In this document: piece after piece, positions 32,998 through 39,933 of the stretch
How the letters are laid out: each line of letters begins with the position of its first letter
Numbering within the stretch: the stretch's first letter is position 1
NCBI GenBank assembly: GCA_964534355.1
Contig: CAZHNZ010000013.1
Coordinates: 1 to 45,122 of the forward strand
DNA length: 45,122 nt
Direction: 5' to 3'
Source: CAXXIC01 sp964534355
GTDB taxonomy: Bacteria; Bacteroidota; Bacteroidia; Bacteroidales; UBA7332
The notes under the pieces: model-generated
What the model saw: only the letters and a program-made list of their open reading frames with translations
The model's database searches: none
Told to the model about the DNA's origin: nothing
Made by a program: the position numbers and the translations under genes

Positions 32998-33543
32998 ATG
33001 AAGATTTATTTTGAGATTTTCTGGAGCTTCCTGAAAATAGGTAGTTTTACAATCGGTGGCGGATGGGCTATGGTGCCGGTTATCGAGAAGGAGGTGGTTG
33101 GCAATAAAGGCTGGCTTACCGGCGAAGAGTTTGTCGATGCGCTGGCCATTGCACAGTCGGTGCCCGGTATTATGGCTGTAAATATAGCGAACTACATAGG
33201 TTTTCATCTGAAAGGGAAAAAGGGGAGTCTTTTTGCGATTTTGGGCAGTACATTGCCCTCTTTTATTATTATTCTGGCCATTGCCCTCTTTTTTCGCGAT
33301 ATCAAAGACTTGCCTGTGGTGGAGCGTATTTTTAAAGGAATTCGCCCTGCTGTGGCTGCGCTTATTCTGGTTCCTGTGTTTTCGACGGCCAAATCGGTGA
33401 AATTGAACAGCCGTACACTGGTAATACCGGTTGTTTCATCTTTGATAATCTGGCAATTCGGGGTGTCTCCGGCTTATATTATTCTGCTGGCAGCTTTGGG
33501 TGGTATGTTTGTGTATGGCTGGAATCAGCGGCGCAAAGATTAA
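32998..33543 (+). CDS. chrA: Chromate transporter half-protein 1
   Basis: 181 residues, about half the length of a full ChrA, with around five hydrophobic segments. The CHR signature is visible at the start: FWSFLKIGSFTIGGGWAMVPVIEKEVVGNKGWLTGEEFVDALAIAQSVPGIMAVNIANYIGFHLKGKKGSLFAILGSTLPSF, then KGIRPAVAALIL. Short-chain CHR proteins are encoded as adjacent pairs, and the partner follows after 26 nt. Chromate export is known for some members; for many pairs the anion is untested. The N-terminus aligns with the family start, which supports the ATG directly after the promoter. Confidence 0.9.
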   Translation: MKIYFEIFWSFLKIGSFTIGGGWAMVPVIEKEVVGNKGWLTGEEFVDALAIAQSVPGIMAVNIANYIGFHLKGKKGSLFAILGSTLPSFIIILAIALFFRDIKDLPVVERIFKGIRPAVAALILVPVFSTAKSVKLNSRTLVIPVVSSLIIWQFGVSPAYIILLAALGGMFVYGWNQRRKD

Positions 33544-33569
33544 TATTGTGGTGTCAAATTTAGGTAGAT

Positions 33570-34097
33570 ATGATTTATTGGCAGTTGTTTGTGGTTTATT
33601 TTAAAATAGGTGTGCTCGGTTTTGGTGGTGGATATGCTATTTTATCGATGATACAAACCGAGGTTGTTGTGCGTCATCATTGGGTGAGTGCGCAGGAGTT
33701 TACGGATATTGTGGCTATTTCTCAAATGACTCCGGGTCCGATTGGAATTAATAGCGCTACCTACATAGGTTATGCCACTACTCAGTCTGTTTGGGGAGCG
33801 GTAGTCGCTACGTTTGCTCTCTGTTTGCCTTCTTTGATTATCATGTATGTTATCACCCGGTTTTTTCTTAAATACAAAAATAACCGATGGGTAGAGGCTG
33901 CATTCACGGGTATTCGACCGGCGTCGGTTGGCCTGATTGCGGCTGCAGCGCTGATTTTAATGAACAAAGAAAACTTTACAGATTATTTCAGTGTCATTAT
34001 ATTTGCACTTGTGTTTGTGTTGGTGCGTTATTTTAAGATCGGCCCTGTTCCGGCCATTATACTGTCTGGCTTTTTGGGTTTTTTGTTTTATAATTAA
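33570..34097 (+). CDS. chrA: Chromate transporter half-protein 2
   Basis: 175 residues with the same CHR pattern: YFKIGVLGFGGGYAILSMIQTEVVVRHHWVSAQEFTDIVAISQMTPGPIGINSATYIGY, LCLPSLIIMYVITRFF and FTGIRPASVGLIAAAALILM. The G-F-G-G-G and TPGP motifs differ from those of the first half (TIGGG and SVPG), as expected for the two non-identical halves of a heterodimer. It is co-transcribed with the preceding gene. Confidence 0.9.
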   Translation: MIYWQLFVVYFKIGVLGFGGGYAILSMIQTEVVVRHHWVSAQEFTDIVAISQMTPGPIGINSATYIGYATTQSVWGAVVATFALCLPSLIIMYVITRFFLKYKNNRWVEAAFTGIRPASVGLIAAAALILMNKENFTDYFSVIIFALVFVLVRYFKIGPVPAIILSGFLGFLFYN

Positions 34098-34125
34098 AAT
34101 ATTTTTTATATTGTCGTTGAAATAT

Positions 34126-34156
34126 TTTGTAATATTCAATAACAATTATATATTTG
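34126..34156 (+). promoter_or_regulatory. Promoter of ssb
   Basis: TTTG (34126-34129), 19 nt, TATATTTG (34149-34156): full consensus. The ATG at 34187 is 30 nt downstream; the longer frame starts inside this box. Confidence 0.85.
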
Positions 34157-34186
34157 TCGAATAATAACCTTTTAAATGAAAATACA

Positions 34187-34627
34187 ATGTCAGTAAACAA
34201 AGTGATTTTAGTTGGAAATGTGGGTAAAGACCCGGAAGTGAGGCATTTGGATAATGGAGTGGCAGTGGCCAATTTAACTTTAGCGACATCCGATAGAGCT
34301 TATACTACGTCTAACGGTGTGCAAATTCCGGAAAAAACAGAGTGGCATAACCTCGTTTTGTGGCGTGGTTTGGCAGATGTTGCCGAAAAGTATGTGAAAA
34401 AAGGTACACAAATTTATGTGGAGGGGAAAATTCGTACCCGCTCGTACGATGACCAGGCCGGAAATAAACGCTATATTACAGAAATATATGTAGATGTTAT
34501 GCAGTTATTGGGCAAAAGAGATTCTTCGGGTGAGGCGGCGGCTCAACCGGTAAATGCCTCTGTGGTTTCAGAATCTCAGCCAGATCCATTTGTAGAAAAA
34601 AGTGAATCGGATAATCTTCCGTTTTAA
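34187..34627 (+). CDS. ssb: Single-stranded DNA-binding protein
   Basis: 146 residues from the ATG 34187 (MSVNKVILVGNVGKDPEVRHL). The OB fold is shown by ANLTLATSD, EKTEWHNLVLWRGLADVAEKYVKKGTQIYVEGKIRTRSYDDQAGNKRYITEIYVDVMQLLG. A short flexible tail ends in the acidic tip SESDNLPF (consensus D-D-x-P-F), which recruits repair and replication proteins. It binds ssDNA in replication, repair and recombination. The 11-codon upstream extension (MSNNNLLNENT) begins within the promoter and is rejected. Confidence 0.96.
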   Translation: MSVNKVILVGNVGKDPEVRHLDNGVAVANLTLATSDRAYTTSNGVQIPEKTEWHNLVLWRGLADVAEKYVKKGTQIYVEGKIRTRSYDDQAGNKRYITEIYVDVMQLLGKRDSSGEAAAQPVNASVVSESQPDPFVEKSESDNLPF

Positions 34628-34636
34628 AAAAATGTA

Positions 34637-34644
34637 TATCTTTG
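34637..34644 (+). promoter_or_regulatory. -7 box (TATCTTTG) after ssb
   Basis: Perfect box 10 nt after the ssb stop, 149 nt before gldE. It could start the gldE mRNA or a separate small RNA. Confidence 0.5.
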
Positions 34645-34740
34645 CGAAGTGCCTGTTTTCTGTTCTGTATTGAAATAGGTCTTCGTGGTTTTGGAATGCT
34701 GTTGTTCTTCTGTTTGTATGAACAACAGCATTCTTGCTTA
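34645..34740 (+). ncRNA. Candidate structured leader or small RNA between ssb and gldE
   Basis: Immediately after the -7 box the sequence can form a first hairpin (CGAAG 34645-34649 with CTTCG 34681-34685, plus CCT/AGG inside) and a second perfect 13-bp hairpin (34695-34707 with 34720-34732, loop 12 nt). A second -7 box (34739-34746) follows at once, as if gldE had its own promoter downstream of a short independent transcript. I do not recognise the RNA family. Confidence 0.35.
34695..34732 (+). terminator. 13-bp hairpin between ssb and gldE
   Basis: AATGCTGTTGTTC pairs perfectly with GAACAACAGCATT. The tail CTTGCTTATATTTG is only moderately T-rich, so termination may be partial. Confidence 0.5.
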
Positions 34741-34746
34741 TATTTG
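34739..34746 (+). promoter_or_regulatory. -7 box (TATATTTG) for gldE-gldD
   Basis: Perfect TAnnTTTG 46 nt before the gldE start. Confidence 0.55.
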
Positions 34747-34792
34747 CCGGTGGTCGGTGGGTATAAGTTTTGTTTAACTAATATTTTCTGTT

Positions 34793-36112
34793 TTGGACTC
34801 TGTTGATGATTATTATTCCCATTGGGGAAACTGGTTTTTTTTTACGTCTCCTTCTCCGGAGGCTTGGTTGGTCATACTGTCAGCCTTGTTTTGTTTGGTT
34901 GCCACAGCATTTATTTCAGCCTCCGAAATTGCTTTCTTCTCGCTTTCGCCTTTGGATGTAAAATCAGTAAAAGTGGGAGATACATCCCGGGATAGGGCCA
35001 TTGTTCGCTTATTGCAGGTGCCCAACCGGCTGCTGGCAACGGTGCTTATTTTCAGTAATTTTCTGAATGTTACTTTGGTTATTCTGGCTAATTTTGTGGT
35101 GGATAGTCTGGTCGATTTTCGAGGAAATGGCTGGGTTGAGTTATTTGTCAAAGTAGTTCTGTTTACCTTTCTTCTGCTTCTGTTTGGCGAGATAATGCCA
35201 AAGCTTTATGCCGCAGGTAATCCTTTGCGGGTTGCCCGTAAAACGGCTCCTGTAATTCGTGTTTTGGAACGACTGCTTTCGCCCTTTTCAACGCTGTTGG
35301 TCTCATCGAATGGTTTGCTCAACCGGCTGATTATCCGCAAGAGTCGTCAGATTTCCATGGATGAATTATCGCATGCACTGGAGCTTACTTCTGATGAAAT
35401 TAAGGATGAAAAGGAGATTCTTGAGGGGATAATTCGTTTTGGTGATAAGGTGGCGGCTGATGTAATGTCGCCTCGTGTCGATATGGTTTGCATGGATATT
35501 CGGTTGACATTTAAAGAGGCACTGGCGCGTATAGTTGAGTCCGGATATTCGCGTATTCCGGTTTATACGGGTACGCAGGATACGATTAAAGGGGTGTTGT
35601 ATGGTAAAGATTTGCTTCCTTATTTGAGCAAGCCGGAAAATTTCAGGTGGCAATCGTTGATCAGACCGGCCTATTTTGTCCCCGAAACCAAAAAAATTGA
35701 TGATTTGCTGGAAGAGTTTAAGACGAATAAAATACATATCGCTATTGTGGTGGACGAGTATGGCGGTACTTCGGGGCTTGTTACGATGGAAGATGTTTTG
35801 GAAGAGATTGTGGGAGAAATCAGCGACGAGTATGATACGGATGAGCGTTTATATGTAAGGTTAAGTGATGATTCCATTGTGTTTGAGGCCAAAATTTTGC
35901 TCAACGATTTTTACAAGGTTACCGGGGTAAATGAGTCTGATTTTTCGGATGTTGCCGGTGAGGCAGATACGCTGGCCGGTTTAATACTGGAGATGAAGGG
36001 CGATTTTCCGGCCCGGCGCGAAGTGATTGTGCACGGACGGTATTCCTTTCAGATTTTGGAAATGGATAAGCGACGTATTCAAAAAATTAAATATATTTTG
36101 TTGCCGGAGTAG
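34793..36112 (+). CDS. gldE: GldE, CBS/CorC-type membrane protein
   Basis: A 439-residue protein from a TTG start (MDSVDDYYSHWGNWF). The N-terminal CNNM/DUF21 membrane domain begins LFCLVATAFISASEIAFFSLSP and includes LLLLFGEIMPKLYA. A CBS pair follows (DVMSPRVDMVCMD to VVDEYGGTSGLVTMEDVLEEIVGEI) and the C-terminal CorC/HlyC domain ends LEMDKRRIQKIKYILLP. Together with gldD directly downstream this is the gliding-motility-associated GldE. In non-gliding Bacteroidetes the pair is kept, so it probably serves the type IX secretion/envelope machinery. Its exact role is unknown. Confidence 0.92.
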   Translation: MDSVDDYYSHWGNWFFFTSPSPEAWLVILSALFCLVATAFISASEIAFFSLSPLDVKSVKVGDTSRDRAIVRLLQVPNRLLATVLIFSNFLNVTLVILANFVVDSLVDFRGNGWVELFVKVVLFTFLLLLFGEIMPKLYAAGNPLRVARKTAPVIRVLERLLSPFSTLLVSSNGLLNRLIIRKSRQISMDELSHALELTSDEIKDEKEILEGIIRFGDKVAADVMSPRVDMVCMDIRLTFKEALARIVESGYSRIPVYTGTQDTIKGVLYGKDLLPYLSKPENFRWQSLIRPAYFVPETKKIDDLLEEFKTNKIHIAIVVDEYGGTSGLVTMEDVLEEIVGEISDEYDTDERLYVRLSDDSIVFEAKILLNDFYKVTGVNESDFSDVAGEADTLAGLILEMKGDFPARREVIVHGRYSFQILEMDKRRIQKIKYILLPE

Positions 36113-36129
36113 AAGTACCGGTTATTATC

Positions 36130-36699
36130 ATGAAACAGTTTTTTTGTTTGCTTTTGTGGGGTTTATTGGTTGTTGGTTGTAGCAATCCTGTGCCCAAACC
36201 CTCTGCTTATTACCGCATTGCTTTGCCCGAAAAGAGAGAAGTGTCATTTAAAAACAGCATTTCCCCCTTTTCCTTTGTTTATAATTCGGTTTGCACGGTC
36301 GATTTTGATTCTACCGGTAAAGATGTAACCTGGTTTGTGTTCGATTATCCCTTATTTCAGGCCAAGGTTTTATGTACCTATTCCCCCATCGGGGTGGGCG
36401 GCTTTCGTCGGTTGGCTGAAGAAAACCATACTTTTGTTTACCGGCATTCGGTTAAGGCTCAGTCTATCGACGAAGAGCGTATCGGAGTGCCCGGGCAACG
36501 GGTTTATGGCCTGTTCTATACTTTAAAAGGCGAAGTGGCAACACCCATTCAGTTTATGGTTACAGATAGTACCCGGAATTTCTTTCGGGGAGCGTTGTAT
36601 CTCGATTGTGTACCCAATCCTGATTCGTTGAAGCCTGTGGTGGCTTATATCAAAGCCGATATGCTGCGTGTGTTGAATTCTATGAAGTGGGAGCGTTGA
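36130..36699 (+). CDS. gldD: GldD lipoprotein
   Basis: A 189-residue lipoprotein (FCLLLWGLLVVGC, lipobox VVGC). The GldD pattern is PKPSAYYRIALPEKREVSF near the N-terminus, DVTWFVFDYPLFQAKVLCTYSPIG and the late PDSLKPVVAYIKADMLRVLNSMKW. It is needed for gliding and type IX secretion in Flavobacterium and is anchored in the periplasm or outer membrane. It starts 17 nt after gldE; the next gene starts 1 nt after its TGA, so all three are one operon. Confidence 0.92.
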   Translation: MKQFFCLLLWGLLVVGCSNPVPKPSAYYRIALPEKREVSFKNSISPFSFVYNSVCTVDFDSTGKDVTWFVFDYPLFQAKVLCTYSPIGVGGFRRLAEENHTFVYRHSVKAQSIDEERIGVPGQRVYGLFYTLKGEVATPIQFMVTDSTRNFFRGALYLDCVPNPDSLKPVVAYIKADMLRVLNSMKWER

Positions 36700-36700
36700 T

Positions 36701-37342
36701 ATGGCATTGATTCAGCAGGGCGAATACAGGGGAGCACGTTGGGCGGTTTGGGCAATGACGGAGAGTGTTGATGAGTTGCTGTCGTTTACACCCGATGAGT
36801 TGCGTTGTCAAGCCGCTCAGGATATAGTACTCGATAAGCGTAAGAAAGAGTTTCTGGCCACACGTTTGTTGCTCGATTTGCTGTTGGGAGCTACCTGTTG
36901 GGTGCAATACCACGACTCAGGTAAGCCATATCTGGCGAATTCATCGTGGCAAATTTCTATTTCGCACACAGATGGTTTTGCCGCAGCCATCATTCATCCA
37001 ACACAGTCGGTGGGAATTGATATTGAATATATCTCTTCGCGGGTGTTGCGTATTCGCGACCGCTTTTTATCATTAGCAGAAACAGAACATCTTTCAGAAT
37101 TACATCCTGTCACTCATCTGCTGTTGCACTGGTCGGCCAAAGAGAGTGTTTTTAAAGCATTGGGCGAATCGGATGTCGATTTTCGTTCCCAACTGATAAT
37201 CTCTCCTTTTGATTGTTTGGCCGGGGGAGAATTTAAGTTGCAGGAGTTCCGGAGCGGGCGGAATGATTGGTATGATGTTTATTACTGTCAGAATGATTTT
37301 TTTGTGCTCACCTGCACTGTCGGGCCTGAAGCGGTTTTATAG
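36701..37342 (+). CDS. 4'-phosphopantetheinyl transferase (Sfp-like)
   Basis: A 213-residue protein. The two catalytic motifs are VGIDIEYIS (Mg2+ Asp/Glu) and LHWSAKESVFKALGESDVDFRSQLII (Trp-x-x-Lys-Glu-x-x-x-Lys). The N-terminal domain has KRKKEFLATRLLLDLLLG, and SISHTDGFAAAII is the shared S-H-x-x-x-x-A motif. It transfers phosphopantetheine from CoA to carrier proteins. In Bacteroidetes such a gene often sits by gldDE; carrier partners are not in the window. Confidence 0.92.
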   Translation: MALIQQGEYRGARWAVWAMTESVDELLSFTPDELRCQAAQDIVLDKRKKEFLATRLLLDLLLGATCWVQYHDSGKPYLANSSWQISISHTDGFAAAIIHPTQSVGIDIEYISSRVLRIRDRFLSLAETEHLSELHPVTHLLLHWSAKESVFKALGESDVDFRSQLIISPFDCLAGGEFKLQEFRSGRNDWYDVYYCQNDFFVLTCTVGPEAVL

Positions 37343-37437
37343 CCTCATTATCAATCTCTTTGTGTGCTGACTTGTTTGTCTGTTATCTATTGTTTCCCGA
37401 AAATATTCTATTTGTGTCAAAAATATGATGGTAAAAC

Positions 37438-37468
37438 TTGCAGGATAAAAAAAAGAAGTGTATCTTTG
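37438..37468 (+). promoter_or_regulatory. Promoter of tRNA-Asp
   Basis: TTG (37438-37440), 20 nt, TATCTTTG (37461-37468). Transcription would start about 30 nt before the tRNA, the same layout as tRNA-Lys. Confidence 0.8.
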
Positions 37469-37503
37469 CATCGCAATTGAGAAAAACAATTGTCGAAGAC
37501 CAT

Positions 37504-37577
37504 GGTGTGGTAGTTCAGCTGGTTAGAATACCTGCCTGTCACGCAGGGGGTCGCGGGTTCGAGTCCCGTCCATACCG
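37504..37577 (+). tRNA. tRNA-Asp (GUC)
   Basis: 74 nt. The acceptor pairs GGTGTGG with CCATACC, discriminator G. The anticodon arm is CCTGC/GCAGG with loop CTGTCAC, anticodon GTC. The T arm is CGGGTTCGAGTCCCG. CCA is not encoded. Confidence 0.97.
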
Positions 37578-37578
37578 C

Positions 37579-37610
37579 AAAAGAGCTTTTCAGAAATGAA
37601 AAGCTCTTTT
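37579..37610 (+). terminator. Terminator of tRNA-Asp
   Basis: Perfect 13-bp stem AAAAGAGCTTTTC/GAAAAGCTCTTTT with a 6-nt loop and a T tail, directly after the tRNA. Confidence 0.9.
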
Positions 37611-37635
37611 TGTTTATTCTATATTTTTGATCTGC

Positions 37636-37971
37636 TTAAATGTGCATATCTTTTCGAAAAAGAGATGTTGTGAAGCCAATAATTGCGGTAATTGTCATCA
37701 GATAAATAACGGCAATCTGCATTTCCGGCTTTTGCAAATGAGCAATGTTGTGGCCAAAAGTAGCCAACGCCCGGATGAAGACAGATATAGCACCGCTGAC
37801 CAGGGCTGTCAGGATTCCGAGTGCAGAGAAAACCCAGATAATCCATTGGTTTGAAGATCGTTTCTCCTGAGGCAATGCATGCATGACCCGTTTCGTGAAT
37901 CCGCGATCCGGTATCTCTTTTCCTGCTTTTTTGAAGAGGTTTTTAAGCTCTTTATCCGAAGTTAAATTCAT
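37636..37971 (-). CDS. Small two-helix membrane protein, DUF5056-like putative anti-sigma factor
   Basis: A 111-residue protein. A soluble N-terminus, LTSDKELKNLFKKAGKEIPDRGFTKRVMHALPQ, is followed by two hydrophobic segments (WVFSALGILTALVSGAISVFI and IAVIYLMTITAIIGFTTSLF). The 'GFTKRVMHALP' block is the mark of DUF5056-type proteins encoded after ECF sigma genes in Bacteroidales. A membrane-bound anti-sigma role is inferred from the 20-bp overlap with the sigma gene and the topology; no zinc-binding anti-sigma motif is present. Confidence 0.65.
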   Translation of the reverse strand: MNLTSDKELKNLFKKAGKEIPDRGFTKRVMHALPQEKRSSNQWIIWVFSALGILTALVSGAISVFIRALATFGHNIAHLQKPEMQIAVIYLMTITAIIGFTTSLFRKDMHI

Positions 37972-38506
37972 ATCCTGTTCCTTTAAAATAGTCTGCTAAT
38001 TTTTCGCGCCCCCGTGCCAGATGTGATTTTACTGTGCCGGTAGGGCAGTTCATTATTTTTGATATCTTTTCCACAGGATGATCTTCCATATAGAATAGCA
38101 GAATGGCTGTTCGTTCTTCCGGTTTCAGAATTTTCAACGATTCGAAAACATCCATCTGACAATCTGTTTGTGGGCGATCGCTCTCTGTGTAGGGGTCGAT
38201 TTCGCTATAATCCACCTCCAGTTGCGGTTTGCTGTTGCGAAGATAATCATAATATACATTGTATGCAACACGAAACAGCCAGGTGGAAAAACCGGCTGTT
38301 CCTTTGAATGACTGCAAATGAAGATAGACTTTGATGAATGTCTCCTGTGCCAGGTCGTCGCTTAGGGCTTCGTTGCCGAAGGTGAGATTCAGAAAAAAAC
38401 GCCGGATGCTGCTTTGGTATTTTCCGACCAGTTTTTCGAAAGCCCGGTGACTATTGAGCAATACAACCTGAGAGACCAGTATCAGGTCATCAGATTTGCT
38501 TATCAT
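37952..38506 (-). CDS. ECF-type RNA polymerase sigma factor
   Basis: A 184-residue protein. Region 2 is FEKLVGKYQSSIRRFFLNLTFGNEALSDDLAQETFIKVYLHLQSFKGTAGFSTWLFRVAYNVYYDYLRN (the DLAQETF and W-L-x-x-I/V-A-x-N hallmarks). Region 4 is ILKPEERTAILLFYMEDHPVEKISKIMNCPTGTVKSHLARGREKL. It overlaps the upstream gene by 17 bp and the downstream one by 20 bp, so the three proteins are made from one transcript with coupled translation. The signal and regulon are unknown. Confidence 0.92.
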   Translation of the reverse strand: MISKSDDLILVSQVVLLNSHRAFEKLVGKYQSSIRRFFLNLTFGNEALSDDLAQETFIKVYLHLQSFKGTAGFSTWLFRVAYNVYYDYLRNSKPQLEVDYSEIDPYTESDRPQTDCQMDVFESLKILKPEERTAILLFYMEDHPVEKISKIMNCPTGTVKSHLARGREKLADYFKGTGYEFNFG

Positions 38507-39098
38507 CGTTTTTCATCTCCTTTTTCTCTTGTTCTTTTTTCTCCAAAATATAGGCGACCAGTTTGCCTACACCGATGAAAAAAGGAATAGCGCCGATAAA
38601 TGCAAGACGGGTAGTTTCTCCGTTCAGAAAAAACAGCATAATGGATAATCCCAGTCCGACTCCGATAAGTGTGAGCGCGCTTTGCAGTGGCGATTTGTAT
38701 CTGTTCTTCTTTTCTTCTTCGAAAAACGATTGAGGAATGTCGCGACCCGCTTCTATTGCTTTTTCCATCAGCGCATATTTTGCTTTCTTGTTTCGGTGGT
38801 TAAAAATCAATACGATCAAAACAATGGCAAAGGCTGCCAGAAAGGGAGAAACAATGGCCGCAAAGCCTACAACATCCCAGTGCGAGTCGCCTCCTGCGGC
38901 AATGTCCAGTTTTTGCAATTCTTTCAAATCTTCTAAATCATCCGAGCCGATGGTAACACTCACTGATGCATGGTTGTTTTTGGCTGAATCAATCGAAGAC
39001 ATTGTGTCTGATTTGGCATTTGCGATTGCAACAATTGGTTTTGCGTAGCTGGTTACGGTTGCAGCGGCAAGCAGTAACATAAAAATAAACTTTTTCAT
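38490..39098 (-). CDS. DUF6249-like exported membrane protein, first gene of the sigma operon
   Basis: A 202-residue protein. It has a signal peptide (MKKFIFMLLLAAATVTSYA), an extracytoplasmic stretch of about 55 residues with a Ser/Asp-rich segment, and a membrane helix (VGFAAIVSPFLAAFAIVLIVLIF). A cytoplasmic block follows with KKAKYALMEKAIEAGRDIPQSFFEEE, which I associate with DUF6249, and two more helices precede a strongly charged tail EKKEQEKKEMKNDDKQ. It may be the sensor or membrane partner of the sigma factor it precedes and overlaps. No TAnnTTTG box is seen upstream, consistent with autoregulation by another sigma, which is inference. Confidence 0.7.
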   Translation of the reverse strand: MKKFIFMLLLAAATVTSYAKPIVAIANAKSDTMSSIDSAKNNHASVSVTIGSDDLEDLKELQKLDIAAGGDSHWDVVGFAAIVSPFLAAFAIVLIVLIFNHRNKKAKYALMEKAIEAGRDIPQSFFEEEKKNRYKSPLQSALTLIGVGLGLSIMLFFLNGETTRLAFIGAIPFFIGVGKLVAYILEKKEQEKKEMKNDDKQI

Positions 39099-39317
39099 AT
39101 GGGCTAATTATTTGTATGGGTTTGACATTTGTCTTTTAGACGTAGGCTTTCGGGTGTTTGGTTGCAAAGAGGTGATATTTTCCCGCTAAATTAAAATATT
39201 TTTGCATCTAAATCCGTTTTTAGGGTATATTTATTGCTATTCTGATTGAATTTAACTGAATGCGAAAAATAATCTACTATTTAACAGAAAGATAACATGA
39301 TATTGGCAAAAAGAAGA

Positions 39318-39325
39318 TAATTTTG
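39318..39325 (+). promoter_or_regulatory. -7 box (TAATTTTG) for rimM
   Basis: Perfect box 18 nt before the ATG at 39344; its last TTG opens the longer, rejected frame. Confidence 0.65.
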
Positions 39326-39343
39326 CAAGAAAAACAGATTGAC

Positions 39344-39862
39344 ATGATCAAGCGGGAAGAATTAATTAAAATAGGTGATTTTGTGAAGCCTCACGGCATA
39401 CATGGTGAGCTTTCGTTTACGTTTACAGATGATATTTTTGACAGAAGTGATGCTCCCTATATCGTTTGTGATATGGATGGCATTTTTGTTCCTTTTTTTA
39501 TTGCCGATTATCGGTTCAGAACCGAAAATTCGGCACTTATTACTCTTGAAAACATAGATTCGGAGGAAAAAGCAAAGAAGTTTATCAAAAAAGAAATTTT
39601 TTATCCAAAGTCATTTGTGCCCGAAGATGAAGAGCATGAGGTGGCAGATGATTATTATATCGGATATACAGTAGTTGACAAAAATCAGGGTGAAATTGGT
39701 CGTATTATTGAGGTGGATACCTCTACTCCAAATATATTGTTTGTGGTGAAATACAAACGTCAGGAGCTGTTGATTCCTGCCAGCGATGAGTATGTGTGCG
39801 AAATAGATGATGTGGAGAAAAGTATTTTAATGGATATTCCGGACGGATTGCTCGATTTGTAA
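39344..39862 (+). CDS. rimM: Ribosome maturation factor RimM
   Basis: 172 residues from the ATG 39344 (MIKREELIKIGDFVKPHGIHGELSF, the IGxxxKPHGIxGEL signature). The N-terminal domain continues to FYPKSFVPED and the PRC-barrel domain follows: YYIGYTVVDKNQGEIGRIIEVDTSTPNILFVVKYKRQELLIPASDEYVCEIDDVEKSILMDIPDGLLDL. It helps fold the 3' major domain of 16S rRNA with S19. trmD, the usual neighbour elsewhere, is absent here. Confidence 0.95.
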   Translation: MIKREELIKIGDFVKPHGIHGELSFTFTDDIFDRSDAPYIVCDMDGIFVPFFIADYRFRTENSALITLENIDSEEKAKKFIKKEIFYPKSFVPEDEEHEVADDYYIGYTVVDKNQGEIGRIIEVDTSTPNILFVVKYKRQELLIPASDEYVCEIDDVEKSILMDIPDGLLDL

Positions 39863-39933
39863 ATCGAGCAATCAGATGCAATATTTCACCTATTTCGATG
39901 TTTAATATGTAGTATTCCTATTTATATATACAC

